From positions 613,341 through 677,340 of the forward strand of contig NZ_LAJG01000005.1 in assembly GCF_000970455.1 (NCBI RefSeq): a DNA stretch of 64,000 nucleotides, given 5' to 3'. The notes below the pieces were generated by a model that searched no databases, was not told where the DNA came from, and saw only the letters and a list, made by a program, of their open reading frames with translations. The position numbers were made by a program, and so were the translations under genes. Origin of the DNA: Devosia soli (GTDB lineage Bacteria > Pseudomonadota > Alphaproteobacteria > Rhizobiales > Devosiaceae). Below are positions 53,213 through 62,499 of the stretch, piece by piece (position 1 is the stretch's first letter; each line of letters starts with the position of its first letter).

Positions 53213-53214
53213 GA

Positions 53215-54423
53215 TTAAGCGCGGCGCTCTGCCGCCTGGCGTGCTCGCTTCAAGGTCTCGGCATATTCGGGCGAGAACCGGATCTGCGCCATCTGGATCA
53301 CGGCATCGAGCCGCGCCATGGTGTTGGGATCGTCCGGATTTTCCTTGAAGAGTTCCATGTTGCGCTGGATGTGAATTTCGAGCGCTTGGCCCGACTGGTT
53401 CCAGGCCTGCTCGAATACGGTGTTGAGCGCCAGCGAATCCCGGCAATCTCGCACGGTCGCCAGAAGATAGATTCCCCCGACTGCTGCGAGCAGTTTATCG
53501 GTGTCGAGCCGATCGCTGGTGTCCCGGCGGCGCATGGCCTGGTTGAGATCGGTAACGACATCCTTGATCCGCGGCTCGATGCGATCCGACACATGCTTGG
53601 TAATCGCGGAGAGCGTCGTCGTCGAATGGCTCCCACGCGAAAATTCGAGATAGCCGGTGAGCGACCGCACGAGGCGATGGAAGCGTTCAAGCGCCCGGCA
53701 AACCATGTCGACGTCGGCGAATGGACCGTTGACTTGAAAGAACCGAAGCTGGTTTTGCGCGTGAGCGATATGGGCTTCGATCAGCGGCCCAAGCCCAACG
53801 CGTTGCACCGCCCCTTCCGTGGCAGCGCCAGCAAGCTTGATCGCAGCCAGGATCATCTTGGTGGGATTGGCGACCTGACCCGTTGCGGCATGAAAGACCA
53901 GGGCAGCGAGGGGTGGATCCTGCAACGGCATGGCGTGCATCGCGGTGCCGAGCGCTGTTTCGTCGGAGATGGAATTGGTGGCCCGGCCGAAGGCCTGCGC
54001 CTTGCCCAGCAGCGCACGATTGCGTAGCGCCAGCATCAGCGTCGGCAGGTGCTGCCGTACATCTTCGCGGCCCAACTGCGCGGCCAGCCGGCGTGCTCCT
54101 TCGGCATCGGCCTGGCCCTGCGCCAGACCGGCCTTCATGCGGGACAGGATTTCCGGCATTGCCGCTTCGACATCGGCGGCCATCAGCGTGCCCGCGCTCA
54201 GGGCCTCAGGCGCGAAGATATCGTTGCAGAGATCGCGGGTCACCCAAACCCAGATCGCCTGCGCAGCATCATGTGGCACCGAGCCCGAAAACGTCTCGAG
54301 CACCGGTTCATGAACGATCACGGCGTCAATCAGGCCACAGAATGGCCCCGAGGCTCTCATTCCTGCACCGGGCTTGGATGAAGCCGGCGCAACAGTATCC
54401 ATGCGGTTGGCAAGCTGGGTCAT
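53215..54423 (-). CDS. conserved hypothetical protein, 402 residues
   Basis: I do not recognise this protein. It has no signal peptide or membrane helix and is predicted to be almost entirely helical, with many Ala/Leu/Arg heptads. Recognisable stretches are IDAVIVHEPVLETFSGSVP near residue 32, VWVTRDLCNDIFAPEALSAG near 58, and GYLEFSRGSHSTTTLSAI near 255. It is probably cytosolic. Base composition is like its neighbours. It ends 2 bp from the SoxA-like gene, tail to tail, and sits alone on its strand after the lipoprotein gene. Confidence 0.7.
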   Translation of the reverse strand: MTQLANRMDTVAPASSKPGAGMRASGPFCGLIDAVIVHEPVLETFSGSVPHDAAQAIWVWVTRDLCNDIFAPEALSAGTLMAADVEAAMPEILSRMKAGLAQGQADAEGARRLAAQLGREDVRQHLPTLMLALRNRALLGKAQAFGRATNSISDETALGTAMHAMPLQDPPLAALVFHAATGQVANPTKMILAAIKLAGAATEGAVQRVGLGPLIEAHIAHAQNQLRFFQVNGPFADVDMVCRALERFHRLVRSLTGYLEFSRGSHSTTTLSAITKHVSDRIEPRIKDVVTDLNQAMRRRDTSDRLDTDKLLAAVGGIYLLATVRDCRDSLALNTVFEQAWNQSGQALEIHIQRNMELFKENPDDPNTMARLDAVIQMAQIRFSPEYAETLKRARQAAERRA

Positions 54424-54516
54424 ACGCAGTTCGATCAGAGGATTGTCCGCCTGCCAGCCTAAAGCCTGCAGGTAAACAATCCTTATCTGTCGAACCCGGT
54501 GTTGAACCTAAGCGCG

Positions 54517-54990
54517 TTACGCAGCGCCTTGAACGACGTTCCAGTTGCCGTTCTGCTCGCGGCAGGCGGTGCCCTTCTTCACGTAGTCCGCGCCATTGAT
54601 CTTCACGGTGTGGGTGAAGTCGCGGCAGTCGATCTGGTTGACCTTCACATAGGGGCCAACGGCTACCGAGCCGGTGGTACCCTTGTCGCCGGCCCACTGG
54701 CGCGGAGCACCCGGGCGGCCAAACTGCAGCGCGTAGAACTGGGCGCTATTGGCTTCGCTCGAGTCCTTCGCCGTCATCAGCGCCAGCGCTGCCGGATCGA
54801 CGAAACCGCTCGAAACGCTGGTCGTCAGGCGCGCCTGCTGCACCGTCTGGGCGGAGCTCGGCATGACGGGCTGGACCACGACCGGTGCGGCGGCGACCGG
54901 GGCCTGCACCACAGGGGCGGTTCCGGTGCTGGAGCAGCCGGCAAGCGCCACGGCAAGCAGAGGCAGAGCGAACAAGGCGAAGCGATTCAT
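54517..54990 (-). CDS. surface-antigen-like lipoprotein
   Basis: A 157-residue predicted lipoprotein. The signal sequence ends with the lipobox LAGC (MNRFALFALPLLAVALAGC), a Pro/Val/Ala-rich linker follows, and the C-terminal part reads CRDFTHTVKINGADYVKKG near residue 125 and TACREQNGNW. That end resembles the conserved C-terminal domain of rickettsial 17-kDa-type surface antigens (RT0821/Lpp0805). Two cysteines there could form a disulfide. Expected in the outer membrane; function unknown. It follows feuQ by 58 bp on the same strand. Confidence 0.8.
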   Translation of the reverse strand: MNRFALFALPLLAVALAGCSSTGTAPVVQAPVAAAPVVVQPVMPSSAQTVQQARLTTSVSSGFVDPAALALMTAKDSSEANSAQFYALQFGRPGAPRQWAGDKGTTGSVAVGPYVKVNQIDCRDFTHTVKINGADYVKKGTACREQNGNWNVVQGAA

Positions 54991-55048
54991 CTGTAAGACC
55001 TTTTCAGCATTCGGTCGGTTCTTGTTGAGCCATTGCGGCGAAAGTGCG

Positions 55049-56479
55049 TCACGCCGCCGCGGGCCGAACGATCCCGCCTAGCCGGGCAGTCGGCAGGCGG
55101 AGTTCGACCAGAAGCCCGCCCAGCGCCGAACGTTTCAGCTCGAGACTTCCGCCGTAGACATCGACCAGTTCTTTGACAATATCCAGTCCAAGTCCGGTGC
55201 CCGGTGTTTTCTCGTCGAGCCTGACACCGCGGCGCAACACTTTGCGCGCGTCGTCATCGGAAAGCCCTGGTCCGTTGTCATCGATGCGGATCAAGAGCTG
55301 CGTACCCTTGGGTGTGCGTTCGCTCGAAAGCCGCACCCCGACCTGCCCCTTCGACCATTTACACGCATTGTCGAGAAGATTTCCCGCCATCTCTTCGAGA
55401 TCTGCCTCGTCGCCCCGGAACCAGGGAAGCGATGCGTCGGGACGCTGGAACGCTATCGTCACGTCGGGATGAATCTTGCGCATGACGCGCGTCAACCTGA
55501 GCATGATCATGGTCGAATCGGCCTTCTTGCCGACAATCGAGGTGCGCGCAGCAAGCCTTGCCCGTTCGAGATATGTCGAGACCATGTTGCTCATTTTTTC
55601 GGTCTCGGCCTGCACGACGTCAGCCAGGGCGCCCTTTTTCGAGGCTGCCTCGTTCCTCAGCACGGCGATCGGGGTCTTGAGCCCGTGAGCCAGGTTTCCG
55701 ACCTGATTGCGCGCGCGCTCGATGATCTGCGCGTTCGAACGCAGGAGTTCGTTGACCTCCTCGGCAAGCGGCGCGATCTCGGTGGGGTATTGTCCGGTGA
55801 TCTCGGTGCTGTCGCCCTCCCGCACGCTTTCTATTGCTGCGCTGAGCTTGTCGATCGGGCGCATGGCAAAGCGCGCAACGATCACGCTCATGATCGCGAG
55901 CATCGCGCCCACCGCACCAAGCACGATAAACGTCTGCCCGCGAAAATCCTCGACGAGGCCGAGTATCTCGGTGAGATTTCCGGACACTTCGATGCGATAG
56001 GTTTTGCCATCAAGCGTCACGCTGCGCTCGATGACGCGCAACTGCGTCCCGAAAGCGTCGGTGAGAACGCCTGTCCGCCTCCCCTGGGCATCGAGCGCGC
56101 CTGAGAGTTGCGGCAGGTCGATACCCACCACCGATGTCGAGAGATTGACCAGGGCGCCACTGTCGCCGCGGATGATCCAGTACCAGCCCGAGCGCGGCCG
56201 GTCGAAGCGCGGATCGGCCAAGGCAATAGTCGGGTCGCGCGGATCGCGTGCCTCAAGCAGAAAGCCGGTGAGGCTTTCGACATGAAAGTCGAGGGTTTCA
56301 GAAAGCGTGGTGTCGAGTGCCCGCGAATAAAGATCGGTGAGCAGAAAGCCCGTCGCGAGCAGTGCCACCACCAGCCAGCCAGCTGTCAGCCAGAAAAGCG
56401 AAGCCGCGATCGATCCCTTGCGCGGCCAGTTCTTGCCCGCCTTGCGTTGCGGCGGCTGGGGTTCGGCTTCGCTCGCCAC
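55049..56479 (-). CDS. feuQ: sensor histidine kinase, FeuQ-like
   Basis: A 476-residue inner-membrane kinase. Two membrane helices (LFWLTAGWLVVALLATGFLL near residue 30, and TFIVLGAVGAMLAIMSVIVA near 185) frame a periplasmic sensor of about 130 residues. A HAMP-type linker follows, then a PhoQ-like HisKA with NLAHGLKTPIAVLRNEA near 265, and the ATPase domain with NLLDNACKW, DNGPGLS and GTGLGLDI. The adjacent regulator is FeuP-like and a FeuN-like gene precedes it. In Sinorhizobium FeuQ responds to osmotic conditions and controls cyclic glucan export; transferring that role here is inference. The gap to the regulator gene is 8 bp. Confidence 0.85.
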   Translation of the reverse strand: MASEAEPQPPQRKAGKNWPRKGSIAASLFWLTAGWLVVALLATGFLLTDLYSRALDTTLSETLDFHVESLTGFLLEARDPRDPTIALADPRFDRPRSGWYWIIRGDSGALVNLSTSVVGIDLPQLSGALDAQGRRTGVLTDAFGTQLRVIERSVTLDGKTYRIEVSGNLTEILGLVEDFRGQTFIVLGAVGAMLAIMSVIVARFAMRPIDKLSAAIESVREGDSTEITGQYPTEIAPLAEEVNELLRSNAQIIERARNQVGNLAHGLKTPIAVLRNEAASKKGALADVVQAETEKMSNMVSTYLERARLAARTSIVGKKADSTMIMLRLTRVMRKIHPDVTIAFQRPDASLPWFRGDEADLEEMAGNLLDNACKWSKGQVGVRLSSERTPKGTQLLIRIDDNGPGLSDDDARKVLRRGVRLDEKTPGTGLGLDIVKELVDVYGGSLELKRSALGGLLVELRLPTARLGGIVRPAAA

Positions 56480-56487
56480 GTCGGTTC

Positions 56488-57147
56488 CTACTCGCCGACG
56501 ATCTGGTAGCCGAGCCCACGCACGGTCTGGATACAGTCCTCCGGCAGCTTCTTGCGCAGCCGTCCGACAAACACCTCGATTGTATTGCTGTCGCGGTCAA
56601 AGTCCTGATCGTAAAGATGCTCGGTCAGTTCGGTCCGCGAAACGACCTTGCCCTTGTGATGCATGAGATAGCTCAGAAGCCGCAGTTCGTGACTGGTGAG
56701 CTTGACCGCCTGACCATCCACAGTAACCCGGCCGGAACGCGCGTCGAGCCGGACAGGACCGGCCGTAATCTCATTGCTCGCATGACCTGCGGCGCGGCGC
56801 ACCAGCGCACGGATGCGGGCCAGAACTTCTTCCATGTGGAAGGGCTTGGCGACATAATCGTCTGCGCCGGCGTCGATGCCCTGCACCTTGTCGCTCCAGC
56901 GGTCGCGCGCCGTCAGCAAGAGCACCGGCGTCGTCTTGCCGGCGCGGCGCCATTCTTCAAGCACCGACAGCCCGTCCATCTGCGGCAAGCCGATGTCGAG
57001 CACTATCGCGTCATAGGGTTCGGTGTCGCCAAGGAAGTGCCCCTCTTCCCCGTCTAACGCCACGTCGACGACATAACCAGCCTCCGTCAGCGCATCCTTG
57101 AGCTGCCGGTTAAGATTGGTATCGTCCTCAACTACGAGAATACGCAT
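56488..57147 (-). CDS. feuP: OmpR-family response regulator, FeuP-like
   Basis: A 219-residue regulator. The receiver domain (1-115) has the phospho-Asp in IVLDIGLPQMDG and Lys in YVAKPF, and the DNA-binding winged helix (about 125-218) ends in DSNTIEVFVGRLRKKL and TVRGLGYQIV. The stretches DGEEGHFLGDTEPYDAIVLD and LTEHLYDQDFDRDSNTIEVF are as I recall them for rhizobial FeuP. It is in an operon after the small FeuN-like gene (21 bp gap) and before the sensor kinase (8 bp gap). Confidence 0.88.
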   Translation of the reverse strand: MRILVVEDDTNLNRQLKDALTEAGYVVDVALDGEEGHFLGDTEPYDAIVLDIGLPQMDGLSVLEEWRRAGKTTPVLLLTARDRWSDKVQGIDAGADDYVAKPFHMEEVLARIRALVRRAAGHASNEITAGPVRLDARSGRVTVDGQAVKLTSHELRLLSYLMHHKGKVVSRTELTEHLYDQDFDRDSNTIEVFVGRLRKKLPEDCIQTVRGLGYQIVGE

Positions 57148-57168
57148 GACTGCCCCGCCCTCAGTGCC

Positions 57169-57468
57169 TTATTGCGCGTTCAGAACTAAATTCTGCGCCT
57201 GCCCGTCTGCCGTCAAGACACCAATGATATAGACCAATTGGCCGCCTTGGTCGCAGACCTGGACATTGAGGATTTCGGCGCTCGGATCGACACCCGCCGC
57301 GGCAAGAACCGCGTCGAGCGACAGGATCTGGCCGGACGTCACGGCTTCCTGGATTTGTCGCCGGTCAAGGCACGCCTGCGCCTGGCTCGTGCCCGTGCCC
57401 GCCAGGGCAATAGCAACGGCCAGCGCGAGAGCGGCGGCGGCAGAGGGTTTTGCGGCTTTCGTTTTCAT
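57169..57468 (-). CDS. small exported protein, FeuN-like, in front of feuPQ
   Basis: A 99-residue protein with a signal peptide (AAALALAVAIALAGTGTSQAQ) and a short mature domain with two cysteines (ACLDRRQIQEAV and VQVCDQGGQL), likely joined by a disulfide, ending VLTADGQAQNLVLNAQ, similar to a PepSY unit. I chose the ATG at 57468; the frame runs on far upstream through the muramidase gene, which is not real. Small periplasmic FeuN proteins are known in Sinorhizobium to restrain FeuQ. Position and size fit that, but I have not verified homology. Confidence 0.7.
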   Translation of the reverse strand: MKTKAAKPSAAAALALAVAIALAGTGTSQAQACLDRRQIQEAVTSGQILSLDAVLAAAGVDPSAEILNVQVCDQGGQLVYIIGVLTADGQAQNLVLNAQ

Positions 57469-57548
57469 AAGACCAAAACTACCGGCACCTTGCTGAATGG
57501 GACATGAATAAGGCAATCCCCCTATTGTTTGGCCTGTATCGGCCGGTC

Positions 57549-58286
57549 TTAGACGCTGCCAGTCTCGTTTTTGAGGCCCTTGCGCAGGAAGATGATCGCC
57601 AGCGCTTCGAGCATCAAGCTCCCTGCCGAACCACCATCGAGCGTTGGGAGATCCACCCCCAGCATTTGCGCCACGCCTGCCAGAAGCATGAATGCCGCCA
57701 CGACATAGGTTCTGTACCCCGAAAGAATGTCCATAACTGTTCTCCGTTGCATTGATGAAGATTTCTCCGCGGCAGCGATGGCTGCGGCACGAATGGCGGC
57801 GACCCGGCGCGTCCAGCCGCGTCCGAAGGTGGGAAAGGTCGCCAGACTTTCGAGAAAGCGGAGCCGCCGGTCGCAAAGCGCGTTGACGAGCCCCTGCGGA
57901 TCGCCCTTGGCAATTGCAGTCAATGTTTCCGGCCCGATCTCGCCATCCGCCGCAACGCCCAGCGTGGCTTGCAGGGTGCGCACCGCGCGATCGACACCCG
58001 AATTGACGGCAAAATCGAAGAGTGCCAGATCGAGTCCAGGCGGCAATGCATTCGCTTTCGAAGCATTCCAATAATTGGCCCGATAAATCTGCCCTGCCTC
58101 GCCGCGCGTCAGCGTCGCCACTTCGGCTTTCGGCAGCGCGGTCCACGGACTGACCTTGCGCCATCGCGCCAGGGTCTTGCGCGTGATCCCCATATTGGTC
58201 GCGCCTCCGGGATCGCTTGGGTGATCGCTATAACCGCCTTCATACCGGAGCACTTCGCTAAGGCACGTTTCGAACCTGTCAGCCAT
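57549..58286 (-). CDS. N-acetylmuramidase (GH108) with C-terminal holin-like membrane segment
   Basis: A 245-residue protein. The GH108 muramidase domain (about 8-95) has the catalytic Glu in RYEGGYSDHPSDPGG, followed by a peptidoglycan-binding domain (about 95-165, with LQATLGVAADGEIGPETL). The last 55 residues contain hydrophobic stretches (TYVVAAFMLLAGVAQMLGV and LMLEALAIIFL) and end in charged residues, like a holin. This matches holin-associated N-acetylmuramidases. It overlaps the gp15-like gene by 8 bp, so it is translationally coupled to the gene transfer agent tail module and likely supplies cell lysis for particle release. Confidence 0.88.
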   Translation of the reverse strand: MADRFETCLSEVLRYEGGYSDHPSDPGGATNMGITRKTLARWRKVSPWTALPKAEVATLTRGEAGQIYRANYWNASKANALPPGLDLALFDFAVNSGVDRAVRTLQATLGVAADGEIGPETLTAIAKGDPQGLVNALCDRRLRFLESLATFPTFGRGWTRRVAAIRAAAIAAAEKSSSMQRRTVMDILSGYRTYVVAAFMLLAGVAQMLGVDLPTLDGGSAGSLMLEALAIIFLRKGLKNETGSV

Positions 58287-61200
58287 TGAAAATCCCCTCG
58301 CCTACATGGCCCTTTCCGAGCACCGCGCTCACCTGCGCCACCGTGAACCTGAAGCTTGCGGCGGGTGTTCCGAAGTCGAGCAGTTGCTCGGCCAGCCCGT
58401 AGCTGAGGCCGGCAACATCCGTTTCGAATCCGCGCTTCAGCGCCACACCATCGAAAATCTCGACGCGATAGCGCTCCGGCGCATGCTCCAGCCCAGGCTC
58501 GGCCAGGCCCCAACCATCGTCATCGGCGCGGCTCCGCCGCATCCAGGAGAGAGCGACATCGCCCGATGCCAGGCGCTTTGCCCGCAGATGCACTGGCGAC
58601 AGCGGCAGCGCAGGAGCGAGGTCCGCGCCCATTGTCAGCGATTGTCCCACCAGATCGTGCGGTCCGGCATAGGCCTCGACCGTCCGGCTTTCACCCAGCC
58701 TTCCGGCATCCACCGAAAGCGTCGCCACCCGCCCATCGAGCACCAGCACGCGCCGTCCGGCCGAGACGGGACCCATTGCCCAGTCGGTACCCAACAGCCC
58801 GCGCAGGAGTTTTTGCAGCCGATACTGTCCCGGCTCGACGAGTTCGGCCTCGGCAAAGCCGATGACCTCCCAGTCTCCGGCATCCGTTTCGATGGCGAGC
58901 CGATTGCTTCCCGCCAGCACGGCTGCTTCCGCCCCATCTGCGACATGCCCGGCATAGAGTTTGACTGTCAGGTCCGAGCTGCGGTCCCAGAGCGAGGCCG
59001 GTCCCGCCGATATGCCTTGGACGACCTCGCCCATAAGGGCCGGTCGCATCAAATCGACCACTGCCGCGCCGGTTGCCGCATCGGCAATCCGCACCGGTCC
59101 CGGCCACGGCTTGCCATAAGCGGCAATCATCATCCGGCTGGCGCCCGCGTCAGCAGCCCAACCCGGCAGATGCGCAAAAGTGACGATTGGCTTTGCCACC
59201 ACGCCGACGACCGGCGGGGTCGATGGTGCGCGATCAAGCCCTGTCGCCACTGCATCGCCCGACGGCAACCCGCGAGCGGTGACCCGGCGCACCAGCCCAT
59301 CACGTATTTCAGTGATCTCAAATGGACCTTCGGCAATTCCAGTTAGTGCAATTCGGTCGCCAGGCTCGAGCCTCACGATGTTTGGCGGCAGCGATAGCTC
59401 AACCGTGTCCCCCGCTGCCGCACGATCATCAAGCAGCCGCTCGGCTGCTATCCGCGCGCCCGCGCCATCAAGCACCATGTCGACGCTTTCGGTCACGAGC
59501 GGCCCAACGCCCGGCCGGATGGCCGTCGCCGACGCCGTCAGATAGTCGCGTCCGCGATCGATATGGTTCAGCGCCAGGCGTGATGGACGCTCCGCGGCCG
59601 CCCCACGCCGGCGCGAGACGATTGGTCCATCGCCTTCGGCTAGGTCCTCTTCATTGAGAAGCGTCGCTACGCCCTGCCCGGTGATTGCTGTGAGGATGCC
59701 ATTGCGCGCAAGCAGCCGCTGCCCCGTTATGGCGAACAAAGGCTCCAGCGCGTCGCGCGCCTTGGTCGGGCCACCGAGCAGAAGGCCACCAATCAGCGGC
59801 CTAGCCGACCCGGCAACAAGGGTTGCGCCATGATCTGCAGCAATTTCTGCCGCCAGTTCACCATTGCCTGCTGCCCCAAGGCGCCCCGTCAGCCAATGCC
59901 CCGTTGCATGGTTGATCCCATCAGCCCAAACCTCGGTCAGCGCCGGGAAAACCGGAAAAGGCCGCGCATCCCAGGTCCATACATAGATCCGTTCGGGGTC
60001 GATCATGCCCAGCGGATTATTGCCGGCATCGGCCCAGTGCTGGAGATGTGCGCGCAAATACTGCCGCTGCATCAGCGGGTCCGGCGTCCCGTTGGAAAAA
60101 TACGGCAGGCCACCTTCGGCGCTCTTGCCGTCGCCAAAGATATTGGGCTGGTTCGATCCCTTATCGACTGCCCCGCAGCCAAGTTCGGTCAGCCAGATCG
60201 GTTTTGAGCCCGGCACCCAGGCGGTCGGCGTAGCCGCCCTCACTCCGTTTGGACGGTTGAAGTGCTGCTGGCTCCAGAAGGCGATGATATCCTTGTAGCG
60301 CCAGACCCAGGGCTCGCCATAAGCCAGATCGGTAATCGGGGTCCGCAGCTGCGCGGCTCGATGCGCATCGCTGGCATAGAACCAGTCGAACCCCTCGCCG
60401 CCTGCGACATTGCCCTCAAGGTAAGCGAGGTCGTGCACTCCCTCGGCAATGGCTGCATCGAGATGCGCAGCCCCATCCCGCCAATCGGACGCCGGCATGT
60501 AGCAGTCGATCCCGACAGCATCGATGCTGGCCGACGCCCAAAGCGGATCGAGATGAAAGAACTTTTCCCCGCCGCCCGGCTGAACGCCCGAATACTCGCT
60601 CCAATCTGCCGCATAACTGAGCTTGACGTCCGGCCCGACCACGGCCCGGACATCGGCCGCCAGTGTCACCAGCGCATCGACGAAGGGAAAGCTGTTCCCC
60701 AAGCCGCGCACTGTGGTCAGTCCACGCATTTCCGAGCCTATCAGGAACGCATCGGCGCCCGCCTCGGCTGCAATTCCTGCATAGTGCAGAACCATTGCCC
60801 GATAGCTCGGCAAAAACGCCGCGACCTGTGCGGCAGCGGTCGCCGATCCATCCACTGAGCGCGGATAGCAGGTGATGCGCCCGCGCCAGGGATAGCTTGC
60901 CTGCTCGCTCCCACCATAGGGGTCGGGACGTCCATTTCCGGCCGGCACATCCATCATGATCAGCGGATAGAGCGTCACCGAAAGCCCGCGCGCCCGCAGG
61001 TCGGCAATCGCCGCACGCACCGACCCGTCCGAGGGCGTTCCGCCGTAGGCAGGCCCGCCGGCATGGCTCGACACTACAGGCACGTCGCCGCGCGAATGGC
61101 CCGCCACCATCCACTCGACACCCTCCACCGTGCGCTGTGCCGCCTCGACCCGCGGCCCGATGGTGCAATTGCCGCAGCGCAGGTCGTCGCCGAACCAGCT

Positions 61201-61998
61201 CACCACCAGCGAGACGTGCTTGAGGTTGGGACAGAGCGCCTGCAGTTCGTCTATCGACACGGTCCAGTCGCTGACGCCTTGAGCTGCATGCGCATTCTCG
61301 CCGCTGCCTTCTCCCGCTCCGACGACGCGCAGCCGCGGCACCGGGTCATAGCCGAACTCGGTTGGCCCGGGGATCACCGTCACGGCACGGATCGCCGGCT
61401 CGAGGTCGCCCACCGGCCGGCACAATTCCACCGAAATCTGCGGAATGCGATTGCCGAAGCGTGACAGTGGCAGGTTCTCGAAGACGATGTAGCAGAGCCC
61501 GCGATAGGCCGGCGTCTGCCCCCCACCCTGCGTGGCCTCGATAAGCCCGTCCGGCATTTGCCCTTCGCTGCCTGGATAGAAGCGAAAGTTCAGCCCGCGC
61601 GTATCGAGCAATTGCCCATCGGCCCAGATGCGGCCTAAGCGCGCCACTGGCCCCTCGCAAAAACCGATGGCAAAGCTTGCGCCGATCTCGTCCTCGCCCT
61701 CGTCCTGGCCGAAGCCCTTGGCGCCTGACGTCTCCCCGCTCAGCCGCTCGAGATCGCGCGCCCAGATGACGTTCCCCGAAAGCCGCCCCCAACCATAAAG
61801 CCTGGGAATAGGCGCTCCCTCGACCGACCCACCGAGCCGCACATCGAACGGGGTGGACTCGCGCTTCTCCCCAAAGAGCCATCCATCGACGACGCTGCCC
61901 GCGAGGGCTCCCAACGCCCTCCCCACCGTCGCGCCGATCGGCCCACCCACCAGCGCCCCGGCAAATTGCCCAGCCAGGGATAATGCCAAAGTTGCCAT
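58279..61998 (-). CDS. gene transfer agent host-specificity protein (gp15-like tail fibre/hub)
   Basis: A 1239-residue tail protein. The N-terminus is a glycine-zipper stretch (LAGQFAGALVGGPIGATVGR). A TIM-barrel-like GTA domain covers roughly residues 400-710 (YRAMVLHYAGIAAEAGADAF, GEPWVWRYKDIIAFWSQQHF). A phage-tail_3-type domain follows, about 790-960 (RLEPGDRIALTGIAEGPFEI), and the C-terminal region (VLVLDGRVATLSVDAGRLGE) belongs to the same tail-tip protein family. It is the largest gene of the cluster and is expected at the tail tip, contacting the recipient cell surface. It starts 78 bp after the NlpC/P60 gene. Confidence 0.95.
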   Translation of the reverse strand: MATLALSLAGQFAGALVGGPIGATVGRALGALAGSVVDGWLFGEKRESTPFDVRLGGSVEGAPIPRLYGWGRLSGNVIWARDLERLSGETSGAKGFGQDEGEDEIGASFAIGFCEGPVARLGRIWADGQLLDTRGLNFRFYPGSEGQMPDGLIEATQGGGQTPAYRGLCYIVFENLPLSRFGNRIPQISVELCRPVGDLEPAIRAVTVIPGPTEFGYDPVPRLRVVGAGEGSGENAHAAQGVSDWTVSIDELQALCPNLKHVSLVVSWFGDDLRCGNCTIGPRVEAAQRTVEGVEWMVAGHSRGDVPVVSSHAGGPAYGGTPSDGSVRAAIADLRARGLSVTLYPLIMMDVPAGNGRPDPYGGSEQASYPWRGRITCYPRSVDGSATAAAQVAAFLPSYRAMVLHYAGIAAEAGADAFLIGSEMRGLTTVRGLGNSFPFVDALVTLAADVRAVVGPDVKLSYAADWSEYSGVQPGGGEKFFHLDPLWASASIDAVGIDCYMPASDWRDGAAHLDAAIAEGVHDLAYLEGNVAGGEGFDWFYASDAHRAAQLRTPITDLAYGEPWVWRYKDIIAFWSQQHFNRPNGVRAATPTAWVPGSKPIWLTELGCGAVDKGSNQPNIFGDGKSAEGGLPYFSNGTPDPLMQRQYLRAHLQHWADAGNNPLGMIDPERIYVWTWDARPFPVFPALTEVWADGINHATGHWLTGRLGAAGNGELAAEIAADHGATLVAGSARPLIGGLLLGGPTKARDALEPLFAITGQRLLARNGILTAITGQGVATLLNEEDLAEGDGPIVSRRRGAAAERPSRLALNHIDRGRDYLTASATAIRPGVGPLVTESVDMVLDGAGARIAAERLLDDRAAAGDTVELSLPPNIVRLEPGDRIALTGIAEGPFEITEIRDGLVRRVTARGLPSGDAVATGLDRAPSTPPVVGVVAKPIVTFAHLPGWAADAGASRMMIAAYGKPWPGPVRIADAATGAAVVDLMRPALMGEVVQGISAGPASLWDRSSDLTVKLYAGHVADGAEAAVLAGSNRLAIETDAGDWEVIGFAEAELVEPGQYRLQKLLRGLLGTDWAMGPVSAGRRVLVLDGRVATLSVDAGRLGESRTVEAYAGPHDLVGQSLTMGADLAPALPLSPVHLRAKRLASGDVALSWMRRSRADDDGWGLAEPGLEHAPERYRVEIFDGVALKRGFETDVAGLSYGLAEQLLDFGTPAASFRFTVAQVSAVLGKGHVGEGIFNG

Positions 61999-62076
61999 GT
62001 TTTCTGTCCTGTCTGAGAATACGGAGAGCTATCCGAGCCTTCCCCTCGCTCCTGCGGCAGGGCGGGCGCAGAAGGG

Positions 62077-62499
62077 CTAGCGGCCCGGAAACACGAACCG
62101 CCCGTTCACCCGCCGCGCCCAGCCGTCCGTCAAGTTTGCCTCGACGACGCCGAGCCGTTCCTGCGCATGGATAAACCGGTGCGCGGCGATCAAAATCCCG
62201 CAATGCTTGGCTTCCGGCATGCCGGAAAGCTGAAACAACACCACCTGCCCTGCCTCGAATGGCCCGTCGGCAGGCAGCAGAAACCGCTCGGCCGCCAGTC
62301 GCAGCGCCCCGCTATATTCCGGATCGCGCGGGCTTGCGCGATAGGGCGGCACCGCCATCGGTTCATCGCCATAAAGCCGTCGCCACACTCCGCGCAAAAG
62401 GCCCAGGCAATCACACCCGGCGCCGGGCGTTGACGCCCGGTGCCGATAGGGCGTTCCGAGCCATTCGCGCGCCGCCGCGACTACATCTTCGGCACTCAT
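62077..62499 (-). CDS. NlpC/P60 family peptidase of the gene transfer agent tail (gp14-like)
   Basis: A 140-residue cell-wall peptidase. The catalytic Cys is in AGCDCLGLLRGVWRRLYG near residue 30, and the catalytic His is in AKHCGILIAAHRF near residue 100. TPYRHRASTPGAGCDC is typical of the GTA and phage K-type tail peptidase branch. It would cut murein while DNA enters the recipient. Its start overlaps the gp13-like stop by 4 bp (62496-62499). Confidence 0.94.
   Translation of the reverse strand: MSAEDVVAAAREWLGTPYRHRASTPGAGCDCLGLLRGVWRRLYGDEPMAVPPYRASPRDPEYSGALRLAAERFLLPADGPFEAGQVVLFQLSGMPEAKHCGILIAAHRFIHAQERLGVVEANLTDGWARRVNGRFVFPGR

Noticed and set aside
57469..58164. N-terminal extension of the small FeuN-like protein to 331 residues
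   Set aside because: The extension overlaps the muramidase gene on the same strand in another frame. The signal peptide begins only at the ATG at 57468.
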